Source of the DNA: Desulfobacterales bacterium
Lineage (GTDB): Bacteria > Desulfobacterota > Desulfobacteria > Desulfobacterales > JAHEIW01
NCBI GenBank assembly: GCA_020348305.1
Contig: CP070746.1
Coordinates: forward strand, 2,015,361 to 2,066,316
Direction: 5' to 3'
Length of the DNA: 50,956 nt
Under the pieces are notes generated by a model. It did no database searches and had not been told where the DNA came from. It saw nothing but the letters and a program-made list of their open reading frames with translations. A program made the translations under genes and the position numbers. The number at the start of each line of letters is the position of its first letter. Within the stretch, counting starts at the first letter, position 1. This document shows, one piece after another, positions 17,306 through 24,138 of this stretch.

Positions 17306-18688
17306 TCACTGTTTTGAACCGACCTCCAGATTATATTTCTTTATTTTCTGGTTCAGACCACTTTTACCAATCCCAAGCAATTCGGCTGCATGGGCTTGGA
17401 CATTATTGGTCACCTTCAATGCCCTTTCGATCATCGCTTTTTCAATCATTGCCAGGGTGTCATACAGCTTGGCATTAACCGGTATGCCCTCAAGATGCAA
17501 TCTATTGGAGACATTATCCTTAAATCCCTTGGGCAGGTCTGAGATCATGATCTTATCTGACGGGCAAAGGATCATGACCCGTTCAATGACGTTTTCAAGT
17601 TCGCGGACATTTCCGGGCCAGCTATAATCATAAAAAAGGCGATCGACTTCCTGATCAATACCGGTGACGGGAATGTTTGAATTGCGTTCGCTTGCATATT
17701 TTTCGATAAAATGATTGACCAGAAGTCTAATATCCTCTTTGCGCTCCTTCAATGACGGCAGGACAATATGCACCACATCCAACCGATAAAAAAGATCTTC
17801 ACGGAACCGGCCCTTGATCATCTCTTCTTTTAATTTTTTGTTGGTTGCCGCAATTATTCGGATGTCCACCGGTAAAGTCCGCACGCCGCCGACCCGTTCA
17901 ATGGTCTTCTCTTGGAGCACTCTCAGTAGCTTTACCTGTAAGTTCTGTGACAGTTCACCAATTTCATCCAGAAAAAGAGTTCCGCCGTCAGCCAGCTCGA
18001 ACCGTCCCTTTTTCATCGCTACGGCTCCCGTAAAAGCACCTTTCTCATGGCCGAACAATTCGCTTTCCAATAGAGTTTCGGCAAGGGCTGAACAATTCAC
18101 CGCCACAAAGGGCTTGTTTCGTCGAGGGCTGTTGAAATGTATCGACTTCGCAGCGAGCTCTTTGCCAGTGCCGCTCTCCCCTTCGATCAATACCGTAGCA
18201 TTGGAAGGTGCAACCTTTTGGATGGTTTCAAAAACATCACGTATCGACTTGCTTTTTCCGATGATGTTTCCGAAACGGTATTGGGATTCAACCGCATCGC
18301 GTAGGCGCCGATTTTCTTTGATCACCTGAAACATTGAGATGGCTTTTTTCACATAAAGGATAAGTCTCTCATTTTCGAAGGGCTTGAGGATATAGGTGTA
18401 AGCACCTTTTTGCATCGCCTCGACCGCCTTGTCCACGGTACCATGCGCAGTCATCATAACCACCGGAAGGTCAGGGTCAATGACTTTGATGTGTTCAAGC
18501 AATTCAATGCCGTCCATTTCCGGCATTTTCATGTCGGTTAAAATGAGGTCAACATCGGATGTTTTCTGAATATCAAGCGCCTCCTGACCACTGAGTGCAG
18601 TTAGGATTTCAAAGCCCTCCTCATCCAAAACGGCACTCAATATGGTCAGGTAATTTTTTTCATCATCGACAATCAGAATCGTTTCCAT
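17306..18688 (-). CDS. NtrC-family sigma-54-dependent response regulator
   Basis: The 460-residue protein has the three standard parts. The receiver domain (1 to about 120) has phosphoacceptor Asp52 in LILTDMKMPEMDG. The AAA+ domain carries Walker A GESGTGKE, the sigma-54-contact loop GAFTGA (intact) and Walker B TLFLDEIGE. A C-terminal Fis-type helix-turn-helix follows (AAELLGIGKSGLNQKIKKY). It should activate sigma-54 promoters when phosphorylated by the kinase encoded 44 bases upstream (18733-20160). The nearest candidate target is the -24/-12 promoter at 20490, beyond the kinase gene. The arrangement resembles the E. coli GlrK-GlrR system next to glmY; that comparison is an inference from layout, not from sequence alignment. 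Confidence 0.93.
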   Translation of the reverse strand: METILIVDDEKNYLTILSAVLDEEGFEILTALSGQEALDIQKTSDVDLILTDMKMPEMDGIELLEHIKVIDPDLPVVMMTAHGTVDKAVEAMQKGAYTYILKPFENERLILYVKKAISMFQVIKENRRLRDAVESQYRFGNIIGKSKSIRDVFETIQKVAPSNATVLIEGESGTGKELAAKSIHFNSPRRNKPFVAVNCSALAETLLESELFGHEKGAFTGAVAMKKGRFELADGGTLFLDEIGELSQNLQVKLLRVLQEKTIERVGGVRTLPVDIRIIAATNKKLKEEMIKGRFREDLFYRLDVVHIVLPSLKERKEDIRLLVNHFIEKYASERNSNIPVTGIDQEVDRLFYDYSWPGNVRELENVIERVMILCPSDKIMISDLPKGFKDNVSNRLHLEGIPVNAKLYDTLAMIEKAMIERALKVTNNVQAHAAELLGIGKSGLNQKIKKYNLEVGSKQ

Positions 18689-18732
18689 GATTTCTTCCTT
18701 TTCAATCCTGGCTCGGCGATAGGATAAAAGAA

Positions 18733-20160
18733 TTAGCGCGTTTCTTGCATCATTACCGGCAACTCGATCGTTACCCGAGCCCCTCGCACCGGTCTGTTGG
18801 ATATCTGGATGCTTCCCCCGTGGGCTTCAATGATGTTTTTGACGATACCCAACCCGAGACCAGAACCCTTTTCCTTTGTGGTAAAAAACGGATCCCAGAT
18901 CTTTTCCAAATTATCTTCCGGAATACCCTGACCTTCATCATCAAAATGAATCATCACGACTTGGTTATTCGAACTCACGTCGATCTGAAGCCTGCCCCCA
19001 TCGGGCATGGCCTGCATGGCATTAATCAGTATGTTTAAAAAAGACTGATACAGCATCGAAGAATCCGCCATGATTTCCGGCAATGAATTTTGATAATTCT
19101 TCTTAATGAGGTAGCCCTCCTCTTCGATCTGTGTGGCCAAAAAGGTAAGGTTTTTTTCAAGGATTTCGTCAATATAGCAAGGAGTCAAATTTGGGCTTCT
19201 GGGTTTGGCATAATTAATAAAATCAGTAATGATTTGATTTAACCGGCCGGATTCTTCGACAATAATATCCGGAATCGTATTTGTGGGGTCATGTTTAATC
19301 ACTTTTTTCTTTAACAATTCAGCCGAGCTTCGAATAATGCCCAACGGGTTGCGGATTTCATGCGAAATTCCGGCGGCCATCTCACCGATGGCGGACAGCT
19401 TTTCGGCCCGGCTCAAGCGTTCCTTGAGCCGCAGTCGCTCCATGGCCCGTTTTTGGATGATACCTTCACCGCGCTTGACCACAAAGATCAATACCACAAA
19501 AAGGGCTCCCATCAGCACAATGCTTGTAAGCACAACCAATATCTGGATTCTAAAAATGGTCTTATATGCTTCCGATAGATCTTGCTCAAATTCAACAACG
19601 CCGAGCACATCTTGTGTGAATCGGCCAAACGGTTTCACCCCGCGTAAGGGGGCAAAGGTAATTAAGCGAACCTCTTTGGGAAAGCCGAGCAGAATCTGTA
19701 AAAAATTGCCCCGTTGAATCAATTTTGAAGTTGATTTGCCGATCAAGGCACGCTGAAACCCGGTGCCGCCATAATTTTTACGGCCCATCATATCCCTGTC
19801 AAAGCTATACGATATCGTATTATTGTTACTGTAAATATTTAACGCTTCGACCTTAAAGCTATGCAACGTGCTGCGCACCACATTATCTAAGCGTTCTAAT
19901 TGCTTTTTGTCACTTAATTTAATCCTGCCGTATATCGAGACCACAGGAATAATAAATTGCAGGACCACCTGATGATTAAGATTTTCAATAAGGGCTTGGG
20001 CATAGTCTTCGCTGTTTGTGCGCTGCATGGATCGGACCCAGGCGGTGTTGAGCACCGAAAGCAGGATGATGACCAAAAAACTGACGGTGATGCCGCTAAA
20101 CGTAAAATATTTGACTAGGCGGAATGGTTTGATTCTATCTTCGGTAAGCTTGGATTCCAT
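18733..20160 (-). CDS. Sensor histidine kinase, partner of the adjacent sigma-54 regulator
   Basis: A 475-residue membrane kinase. Transmembrane helices at about 22-44 and 205-230 bracket a periplasmic sensor region of roughly 160 residues. The cytoplasmic part has a coiled linker, the H-box GISHEIRNPLGIIRSSAEL, an N-box (INAMQAMPDGG), and the DEGQGIPEDNLEKIWDPFFTTKEKGSGLGLGIV ATP-binding core. Two membrane spans, not six, make it unlike classical PilS, although the pilus operon is next door. It lies 44 bases upstream of its regulator, on the same strand. The start ATG at 20160 is followed by a typical charged cytoplasmic N-terminus. Confidence 0.92.
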   Translation of the reverse strand: MESKLTEDRIKPFRLVKYFTFSGITVSFLVIILLSVLNTAWVRSMQRTNSEDYAQALIENLNHQVVLQFIIPVVSIYGRIKLSDKKQLERLDNVVRSTLHSFKVEALNIYSNNNTISYSFDRDMMGRKNYGGTGFQRALIGKSTSKLIQRGNFLQILLGFPKEVRLITFAPLRGVKPFGRFTQDVLGVVEFEQDLSEAYKTIFRIQILVVLTSIVLMGALFVVLIFVVKRGEGIIQKRAMERLRLKERLSRAEKLSAIGEMAAGISHEIRNPLGIIRSSAELLKKKVIKHDPTNTIPDIIVEESGRLNQIITDFINYAKPRSPNLTPCYIDEILEKNLTFLATQIEEEGYLIKKNYQNSLPEIMADSSMLYQSFLNILINAMQAMPDGGRLQIDVSSNNQVVMIHFDDEGQGIPEDNLEKIWDPFFTTKEKGSGLGLGIVKNIIEAHGGSIQISNRPVRGARVTIELPVMMQETR

Positions 20161-20173
20161 AAGCTATCTACCT

Positions 20174-20395
20174 CTATAATTTCCAATAGTTATACATTAA
20201 GCCTATAAGGAAACTAGTGCCTAAAGTCAAGTTAAAGCTATTTTTCCTAAAGTTTCGCCTGATCTGAACGATATGATTAATTAGACGAATAAACCAAATA
20301 AGGCTTTGGGTGATCGTCAACGAAATCAATAGATTTATCAAAAAATTGACAGTCAAAAACACATCAGCGGTCGAAATTCCCAAAAACGTTGACAT
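20174..20395 (-). CDS. Possible small membrane protein
   Basis: A 73-residue ORF on the same strand as the kinase and 13 bases upstream of it, with two hydrophobic stretches (DVFLTVNFLINLLISLTI and a C-terminal one). There is no Shine-Dalgarno sequence at the ATG and I recognise no homologue. It could be the leader gene of the kinase operon or a chance ORF within the untranslated leader. The first codons lie about 95 bases from the sigma-54 promoter on the other strand, so any upstream activator sites of that promoter would sit in or near this ORF. Confidence 0.35.
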   Translation of the reverse strand: MSTFLGISTADVFLTVNFLINLLISLTITQSLIWFIRLINHIVQIRRNFRKNSFNLTLGTSFLIGLMYNYWKL

Positions 20396-20489
20396 TCATC
20401 GAGAGGTAATTACTTGGCAACACTCAAAAATTATTGAAAATAATAGATTTTTTTACTATAATAATTTTTAGCTTTCAGGTCCGATAGTC

Positions 20490-20506
20490 TTGGCGTAAAA
20501 CTTGCA
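20490..20506 (+). promoter_or_regulatory. Sigma-54 (-24/-12) promoter
   Basis: TTGGC at 20490-20494 and TTGCA at 20502-20506 place the invariant GG (20492-20493) and GC (20504-20505) exactly ten bases apart, as sigma-54 requires. Transcription would start at about 20517 on the plus strand. AT-rich palindromic DNA at 20430-20470 could carry IHF or activator sites. The neighbouring kinase and GAFTGA-bearing regulator are the obvious candidates for control. Confidence 0.72.
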
Positions 20507-20516
20507 TCCTTTTTTA

Positions 20517-20582
20517 AGCGAGCAGGTGAAACTGAGCATCGTGCAAAAACCAGATGGCGGGGTGCGACGCCTCGCTTTTTTT
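20517..20582 (+). ncRNA. Predicted sigma-54-dependent small RNA (about 66 nt) or terminated leader
   Basis: The interval begins at the start site expected from the -24/-12 promoter and ends in an intrinsic terminator (20557-20582). The 5' end has GCGAG (20518-20522), which could pair with CTCGC (20571-20575), the 3' arm of the terminator, so the RNA could switch between terminated and read-through forms. A GTG-started 23-codon frame (20526 onward) overlaps it and runs through the terminator; it may be chance. It does not match a riboswitch class that I know. The next gene begins 185 bases further on, which favours an independent RNA over a simple mRNA leader. Confidence 0.55.
20557..20582 (+). 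terminator. Intrinsic terminator of the small RNA
   Basis: A six-pair stem GCGGGG/CCTCGC (20557-20562 and 20570-20575, one G-U pair) with a seven-base loop, followed at once by seven T's (20576-20582). Confidence 0.75.
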
Positions 20583-20766
20583 AAACTCTATCTATAATAA
20601 TTAAATAAACAAATAACCCAATAAAGTTTAAATAATTTTAATTATGTATAATTAAGTTGATTTAATTATAATTATATGTAATCATATATTATATCAAGTT
20701 CAGTAGAAATTCCAGGGTTTTGGGGAATGATCTTTTCAACTTGGCTCAGTTTCTGAAAAATATACT

Positions 20767-20967
20767 ATGAGCGACAAAAACCGTTTAAAAGAAACCAGAG
20801 AATCTTTGCTACTGAGCAAGGCCGAACTTGCTAGGGAAGCGCAGGTTTCTCCAATTACGATTGCGCGTATCGAAAAAGGCATGCCGTGTCGCATGGAAAC
20901 ACAACGCAAGATTCTCCTGGCGCTCGGCTTAAAACTTACAGATAAAAATAAAATATTTAGGGACTAA
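20767..20967 (+). CDS. Small XRE-type helix-turn-helix protein at the head of the pilus operon
   Basis: The 66-residue protein is little more than one Cro/C1-type helix-turn-helix: LLLSKAELAREAQVSPITIARIEKG is the turn and recognition helix, and the rest is a short dimer-like tail (RKILLALGLKLTDKNKIF). It ends nine bases before pilM on the same strand, so it should be co-transcribed with pilMNOPQ. From recall, such a gene in front of pilM recurs in Desulfobacterota. It may be an autoregulator of the pilus operon; no operator was identified in the very AT-rich 20583-20760 stretch. Confidence 0.8.
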   Translation: MSDKNRLKETRESLLLSKAELAREAQVSPITIARIEKGMPCRMETQRKILLALGLKLTDKNKIFRD

Positions 20968-20976
20968 GCGAATCAA

Positions 20977-22032
20977 ATGCTTTTCGGGAAAAAAGACCAA
21001 CTTGTTGGCCTGGATATCGGCTCAAGATCGTTAAAGGCGGCTGAAGTTGAAGAATCCAAACGGGGCCGAAGTTTAAAACGATTTGGCATCACTGAAATTC
21101 CCCCTGGATCTATTGAAGACGGAACGATCAATGATCCGGAGGCGGTTGCCGAATCGATTCGCCAGCTTTTTAAGGCATACAACATCAAAGAACGTAATGT
21201 GGCGATATCAATCGGCGGCTATTCGGTTATCGTAAAAAAAATAAATGTTCAAACGATGGATGAACAACAGCTACAGGATACAATCCACTTTGAGGCCGAG
21301 CAATACATTCCCTTTGACATTAGTGATGTCAATCTGGATTTCCAAATCCTGGGCGAAAATCAATCCAATCCCAACCAAATGAATGTATTTTTAGTTGCCG
21401 CCAAAAAGGAGATGGTCAACGATTATATCAACCTCGCCAATCTGGCAGGATTAACTCCCTGTATCGTAGATGTTGAAGCGTTTGCATTACAGAACACGTT
21501 TGAAGTGAACTATGACTTTAGTAATGAAAATGTGGCCCTGATCGATATTGGTGCCAGCAAAACGTCACTGAATATTTTGAAGGACAATTCTTCGGTATTC
21601 ATGCGCGATGTTGCACTGGGTTGCTCGCAGATCAATCAAAAAATCATATCATTAATCGACTGTTCCTATGATGAAGCTGAACAGCTCAAATATGGCGAAA
21701 ATACCGAGCGAATTTCCGCAGAAGATTTAAAAGGTATTGTTTCATCAGTGGTGGCTGACTGGTGCACCGAAATTCGACGCGCCCTTGATTTCTTCTATTC
21801 CACATATCCCGATGATCAAGTCAAAAAGATTATTCTCAGCGGCGGCGGCGCCAACATTTCAGAATTTCGCGAATTGCTGGCCGTTGAAGCATCAGCCGAA
21901 GTGGATCCCATCAATCCGTTTAAAAATTTTCTTGTAAATGATGATCGCTTCGATCCGAATTATATGAAAAAAATTGCGCCCCAAGCTGCCATCAGCATGG
22001 GTCTCGCCATGAGAAGGGTGGATGACAAATGA
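20977..22032 (+). CDS. pilM: Type IV pilus assembly protein PilM
   Basis: An actin-like cytoplasmic ATPase of 351 residues that nucleates the inner-membrane platform by binding the N-terminal tail of PilN. Typical FtsA-like elements are present: VGLDIGSRSLKAAEVE at the N-terminus (phosphate 1), IDIGASKTSLNIL (phosphate 2) and LSGGGANISEF (adenosine loop). The FEAEQYIPFDISDVNLDFQIL segment is characteristic of PilM. The ATG lies nine bases after the XRE gene, and the stop overlaps the pilN start by four bases, which indicates translational coupling. Confidence 0.95.
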   Translation: MLFGKKDQLVGLDIGSRSLKAAEVEESKRGRSLKRFGITEIPPGSIEDGTINDPEAVAESIRQLFKAYNIKERNVAISIGGYSVIVKKINVQTMDEQQLQDTIHFEAEQYIPFDISDVNLDFQILGENQSNPNQMNVFLVAAKKEMVNDYINLANLAGLTPCIVDVEAFALQNTFEVNYDFSNENVALIDIGASKTSLNILKDNSSVFMRDVALGCSQINQKIISLIDCSYDEAEQLKYGENTERISAEDLKGIVSSVVADWCTEIRRALDFFYSTYPDDQVKKIILSGGGANISEFRELLAVEASAEVDPINPFKNFLVNDDRFDPNYMKKIAPQAAISMGLAMRRVDDK

Positions 22033-22616
22033 TACGTATTAATCTACTACCTTTTCGAGCCGAACGCAAAAAGGAAAATATCCGGCGTCAGGTCTCCATT
22101 TTTCTACTGAGTTTGATCTTTGTTGTCCTGTGCTTGTTTTATTTTAATCATAGCCTTGGCTCAAAAATCACGAAATTAAATGAAGATATAGACCTTACCA
22201 ATGCAGACCTAAAAAAATACAATGAAATTAATAAAGAAATTGCCCGAATTAAAAAGACGCTCGAAAACCTTAAAAAGAAATTGGATGTCATTAAAACGCT
22301 GGAGCAAAATCGCTATGCTCCGGTCCGTCTGCTCGATACAATGACGAAAATGGTGGTGGCCAAGCGGATGTGGTTTACCCGCTTAGAAGACAAAGGTAAA
22401 TCGGTAATAATTGATGGTATCGCCTTGGACAACAAAACGGTAGCCGACTTCATGGTTCGCTTGCAAGGTTGCGGGCTTTTTAAAAATGTAAATCTAAAAA
22501 CCTTGAGGCGACAAGAGGTTCAAACCCATAATTTGAAATATTTTCAAATTATTTGCGAAAAGGTTCCCGATCAAAAACCGGCACAAAAAACAGCCAAAAA
22601 AAAGGCCAAAACCTAA
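22029..22616 (+). CDS. pilN: Type IV pilus assembly protein PilN
   Basis: A 195-residue bitopic inner-membrane protein. It opens with the PilM-binding motif MIRINLLPFR, has one transmembrane helix at about 24-42, then a coiled-coil region (about 48-95) and a ferredoxin-like domain (MWFTRLEDKGKSVIIDGIALDNKTVADFM), ending in a Lys-rich tail. It overlaps pilM by four bases and pilO by one. It forms a heterodimer with PilO in the alignment subcomplex. Confidence 0.94.
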   Translation: MIRINLLPFRAERKKENIRRQVSIFLLSLIFVVLCLFYFNHSLGSKITKLNEDIDLTNADLKKYNEINKEIARIKKTLENLKKKLDVIKTLEQNRYAPVRLLDTMTKMVVAKRMWFTRLEDKGKSVIIDGIALDNKTVADFMVRLQGCGLFKNVNLKTLRRQEVQTHNLKYFQIICEKVPDQKPAQKTAKKKAKT

Positions 22617-23251
22617 TGAAAACATCAGAACGTTTTTCTTCAACTGAAATTGCATCTTTTTTCGAAAAAATAGAAAAACTGCCTAAGATTCAACGGATTT
22701 TGATATCCGCAGGAACCTTTGTTCTTATTATTGGAGCCTTTGTGTACTTCTTATACTGGCCCAAATTCGGTGAAATCGACAAATTAGAAAAAAAGCTTGA
22801 AAAGCTTGAAAAACAATTGAATACGGCCAAGCGAAATGCAGCCTCATTAGAAAAGTTTCAATCGAAGATGAAGGAGGCCGAAACCCAGTTTAAAGCGGCT
22901 ATGCGCGCCCTTCCTGAAAAAGAAGAGATTCCTTCTTTATTGACTAGTATTTCCAAATCGGGTCAGGACGTTGGCTTGGAATTTTTGCTGTTTGAACCCA
23001 AACCGGAAGTCAGAAAAGAGTTTTATGCCGAAATTCCTGTCGCAATAAATGTGAAGGGAGGCTATCACGATTTGGCCATATTCTTTGATAAGGTCGCACG
23101 GTTATCCCGGATCGTTAACGTAAGAAATATATCCATGGGCCGGGGAAACCAGGGTGCCGATCTGAGTACGACGTGTACCGCGGTCACTTACAAATTTGTA
23201 GAGCCTCAGCCAAAAGCAAAAGCAAAAGCGAAAAAGAAAAAGAAAAAATAG
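22616..23251 (+). CDS. pilO: Type IV pilus assembly protein PilO
   Basis: I place the start at ATG 22616, whose A is the last base of the pilN stop codon (TAATG); the open frame further left overlaps pilN and is not needed. The 211-residue product has a short cytoplasmic tail, one transmembrane helix (about 33-52), a coiled coil of Leu/Glu/Lys residues (about 58-105) and a periplasmic ferredoxin-like domain (LPEKEEIPSLLTSISKSG, VKGGYHDLAIFFDKVARLSRIV). It ends in a run of Lys. Partner of PilN and PilP. Confidence 0.93.
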   Translation: MKTSERFSSTEIASFFEKIEKLPKIQRILISAGTFVLIIGAFVYFLYWPKFGEIDKLEKKLEKLEKQLNTAKRNAASLEKFQSKMKEAETQFKAAMRALPEKEEIPSLLTSISKSGQDVGLEFLLFEPKPEVRKEFYAEIPVAINVKGGYHDLAIFFDKVARLSRIVNVRNISMGRGNQGADLSTTCTAVTYKFVEPQPKAKAKAKKKKKK

Positions 23252-23281
23252 ATATCCTGCGAAACGACGAATCGGTATATC

Positions 23282-24136
23282 ATGAAAAAATACCTTGTTC
23301 TTACCCGAAATTTAGCTGGGTTGATTTGTTTGTTCACCTTTTTGTGGAGCTGTGAACAGGCGTCTGCGCCCCCTCCAAAGCCCAAGGTTGTCCGCAAAAA
23401 GATAATTGCGAAAACGGTGAAACCGGCGCCAACCCGTAAGGTGAATACCACATCGCCTTCCAAACCACAGCCGGTGACTTCAGCGCCAAAAAGCCAACAA
23501 CCCGAAAAACCGCCGCAAAAACCGAAGGCCACACGTCCACCACTTATTGCAAAGAATGATAAAACCGTATCCTCCCAAAAGCCGGAGCCCAAACCGGCAA
23601 AAGCAAAAAAACCGGCCATAGGTCCCAAATCAGATATCGCAGTTACAAAACAGCCTATCAAGGGGCAGAAACCGAAACCAGGCGTCGAAGCTAAGAAAGC
23701 TGAAACAAAAGTTGTCACCACAACACCGTCCGATGCAACCACAACGGCTGCTGCTCAGCCGCCAAGCTATAAACCTAAAGGAAAGATTGATCCTTTTGAG
23801 CCTTTGTTTAAGGAAAGAAAAGTCGTTGCCAAAGCAAAGACGAAGAAAAAAATAAAAAAGCGTATTCCACGCACACCTCTTGAGAAAATCGATTTGAGCC
23901 AGCTAAAACTGGTGGCGATTATCCTGGCCAAAAGTGGAAATCGAGCCATGGTCGAAGAGGCTTCCGGCAAAGGATATGTCATTTCTAAAGGCACGTATAT
24001 AGGGACCAATGCAGGCAGAGTGGTTAACATCGAAAAAGATAAAGTCATTGTCGCAGAAGAAATTGAAGATGTAAGGGGCGATGTTTCCATTCGTAATAAG
24101 GAATTAAAACTTCCGAAGCCTCCTGGAGAATTATAA
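23282..24136 (+). CDS. pilP: Type IV pilus assembly lipoprotein PilP with a long Lys/Pro-rich linker
   Basis: PilP links the PilNO inner-membrane complex to the PilQ secretin. The signal peptide ends in a lipobox (LWSC, Cys at about residue 24). The C-terminal HR domain that binds PilQ is recognisable from about 175 (GKIDPFEPLF) to the end (LSQLKLVAIILAKSGNRAMVEE, YVISKGTYIGTNAGRVV). Between them lies a linker of about 140 residues made almost entirely of Lys, Pro, Ala and Thr, making the protein 284 residues long against roughly 170-180 in model species. The start ATG lacks a good ribosome-binding site. Confidence 0.9.
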   Translation: MKKYLVLTRNLAGLICLFTFLWSCEQASAPPPKPKVVRKKIIAKTVKPAPTRKVNTTSPSKPQPVTSAPKSQQPEKPPQKPKATRPPLIAKNDKTVSSQKPEPKPAKAKKPAIGPKSDIAVTKQPIKGQKPKPGVEAKKAETKVVTTTPSDATTTAAAQPPSYKPKGKIDPFEPLFKERKVVAKAKTKKKIKKRIPRTPLEKIDLSQLKLVAIILAKSGNRAMVEEASGKGYVISKGTYIGTNAGRVVNIEKDKVIVAEEIEDVRGDVSIRNKELKLPKPPGEL

Positions 24137-24138
24137 GA

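Noticed and set aside
20517..20582. Small RNA as a cyclic-di-GMP (GEMM) riboswitch
   Set aside because: The conserved GEMM core and tetraloop-receptor pattern are absent; the element is also too short.
23206..23742. Long Phe/Gly-rich minus-strand ORF antisense to pilP
   Set aside because: It is the shadow of the Lys/Pro-rich linker of PilP; it has no ribosome-binding site or family motif.
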